From the NCBI RefSeq assembly GCF_000953715.1, contig NZ_LN824141.1, forward strand, positions 556,676 to 620,675: a stretch of DNA of 64,000 nucleotides, in the 5' to 3' direction. This DNA comes from Defluviitoga tunisiensis (lineage in GTDB: Bacteria; Thermotogota; Thermotogae; Petrotogales; Petrotogaceae). Within the stretch, counting starts at the first letter, position 1. Every line of letters begins with the position of its first letter. A program made the position numbers and the translations under genes. Below, piece by piece: positions 63,469-64,000 of the stretch. The notes under the pieces are model-generated. The model saw only the letters and a list, made by a program, of their open reading frames with translations, was not told the DNA's origin and searched no databases.

Positions 63469-64000
63469 GTGAAATATAACAATCTTGGTAAAGCAGGAAT
63501 AAAAGTAAGTGAAATTTCGTTGGGTTCTTGGTTAACTTTTGGAAATCAACTAGACACTGAAGGTGTAAAGCAAACAATGAGAACGGCTTATGAACATGGC
63601 ATAAACTTCTTTGATAACGCCGAAGCTTATGCAAATGGGCTTTCTGAATCATTAATGGGAATGGCAATAAAAGAGTATCGTCGAGAAGATCTTGTTATTT
63701 CAACAAAAATATTTTGGGGTGGAAAAGGACCTAATGATTTAGGTGTGTCAAGAAAACATCTCTTAGAAGGAATATGGAATTCATTGAAACGATTGCAACT
63801 TGACTATGTAGATCTAATCTTTTGTCACAGACCTGATCCAACTACCCCTATAGAAGAAACAGTGTTTGCGATGGATTATATAATAAGGAATGGGTTGGCC
63901 TTGTATTGGGGTACCTCTGAATGGTCCGCAAAACAGTTGGAAGAAGCATACACTATTGCTGATAAAAGAAATTTAATACCTCCTTCAATGGAACAGCCTC
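63469..64000 (+). CDS. Aldo/keto reductase (Kv-beta/YhdN type), truncated by window
   Basis: The first 177 codons of a gene that runs off the right edge. GTG start 5 nt after AAGGAGGG. MKYNNLGKAGIKVSEISLGS is a typical aldo/keto reductase start. The tetrad residues are D and Y in FFDNAEAYANG, K in STKIFWGG and H in FCHRPDP. YVDLIF and GTSEWSAKQLEEAY fit the AKR potassium-channel beta-subunit-like group. Distinct from the reductase at 34262. Confidence 0.9.
   Translation, partial: MKYNNLGKAGIKVSEISLGSWLTFGNQLDTEGVKQTMRTAYEHGINFFDNAEAYANGLSESLMGMAIKEYRREDLVISTKIFWGGKGPNDLGVSRKHLLEGIWNSLKRLQLDYVDLIFCHRPDPTTPIEETVFAMDYIIRNGLALYWGTSEWSAKQLEEAYTIADKRNLIPPSMEQP

Overview
The window looks like ordinary chromosome of an anaerobic, AT-rich thermophile of the Thermotogota, most likely Petrotogaceae (Petrotoga-like). 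This rests on gene content rather than a database search: a membrane Na+/H+-pyrophosphatase, FabK instead of FabI, an oxygen-binding di-iron protein paired with a soluble chemoreceptor, an archaeal/thermophile-type 8-oxoguanine glycosylase, many GTG/TTG starts behind strong AGGAGG sites, and ABC sugar uptake genes with Gfo/Idh/MocA dehydrogenases. I see no insertion sequence, prophage, CRISPR array or rRNA. Both ends of the window cut genes (coaE at the left, an aldo/keto reductase at the right).

Layout. 0-5.6 kb (minus strand): coaE, pgi, apt, galE, a divergent ychF and mazG, i.e. housekeeping and sugar/nucleotide genes. 5.9-11.8 kb (plus): a type II fatty acid synthesis operon, tetR-fabF-degV-fabZ-fabK-fabD-fabG, with a TTGATA-N17-TATAAT promoter followed at once by a perfect 17-bp operator-like palindrome. 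11.8-24.4 kb: hppA, a methenyl-THF cyclohydrolase-like gene, obgE-nadD, a CDF metal exporter, an NPD flavoenzyme, a BaiN-type flavoprotein, the ODP/chemoreceptor pair, tRNA-Arg, yraN, gatC and two unknown genes. 24.6-28.3 kb: a membrane protein, ogg, an FmdB-type zinc ribbon, tRNA-Lys and infC-rpmI-rplT, where infC has only AUA as a credible start codon. 28.3-36.4 kb: tldE-tldD, transaldolase, groS-groL under CIRCE, an aldo/keto reductase and a PfkB sugar kinase. 36.9-42.8 kb: cutC, hom-thrC, aspA and malic enzyme.

42.8-56.6 kb is the accessory region. A ROK regulator with two Gfo/Idh/MocA dehydrogenases and an IolE-like TIM-barrel protein (minus strand) is divergent from a plus-strand operon: sugar-binding protein, exported phosphodiesterase, two ABC permeases, exported alkaline phosphatase, exported EEP-family phosphoesterase, cytoplasmic phosphodiesterase and PHP phosphatase. 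I read this as a scavenging system that strips phosphate from an extracellular sugar- or cyclitol-phosphate ester, imports the polyol and oxidises it. The exact substrate is unknown. 56.6-64 kb holds ornithine/lysine decarboxylase, tRNA-Leu, an MFS transporter, a GAF/fRMsr-like fusion, a CoA-type Nudix hydrolase, glycerate kinase, a diguanylate cyclase and a second aldo/keto reductase.

The most unexpected non-coding signal is a dispersed intergenic repeat of about 110-165 bp, with at least four good copies and two weaker ones. Every copy lies just upstream of a gene and points the same way as that gene. A second is a structured RNA candidate between infC and rpmI, with a perfect 13-bp closing stem around three hairpins.
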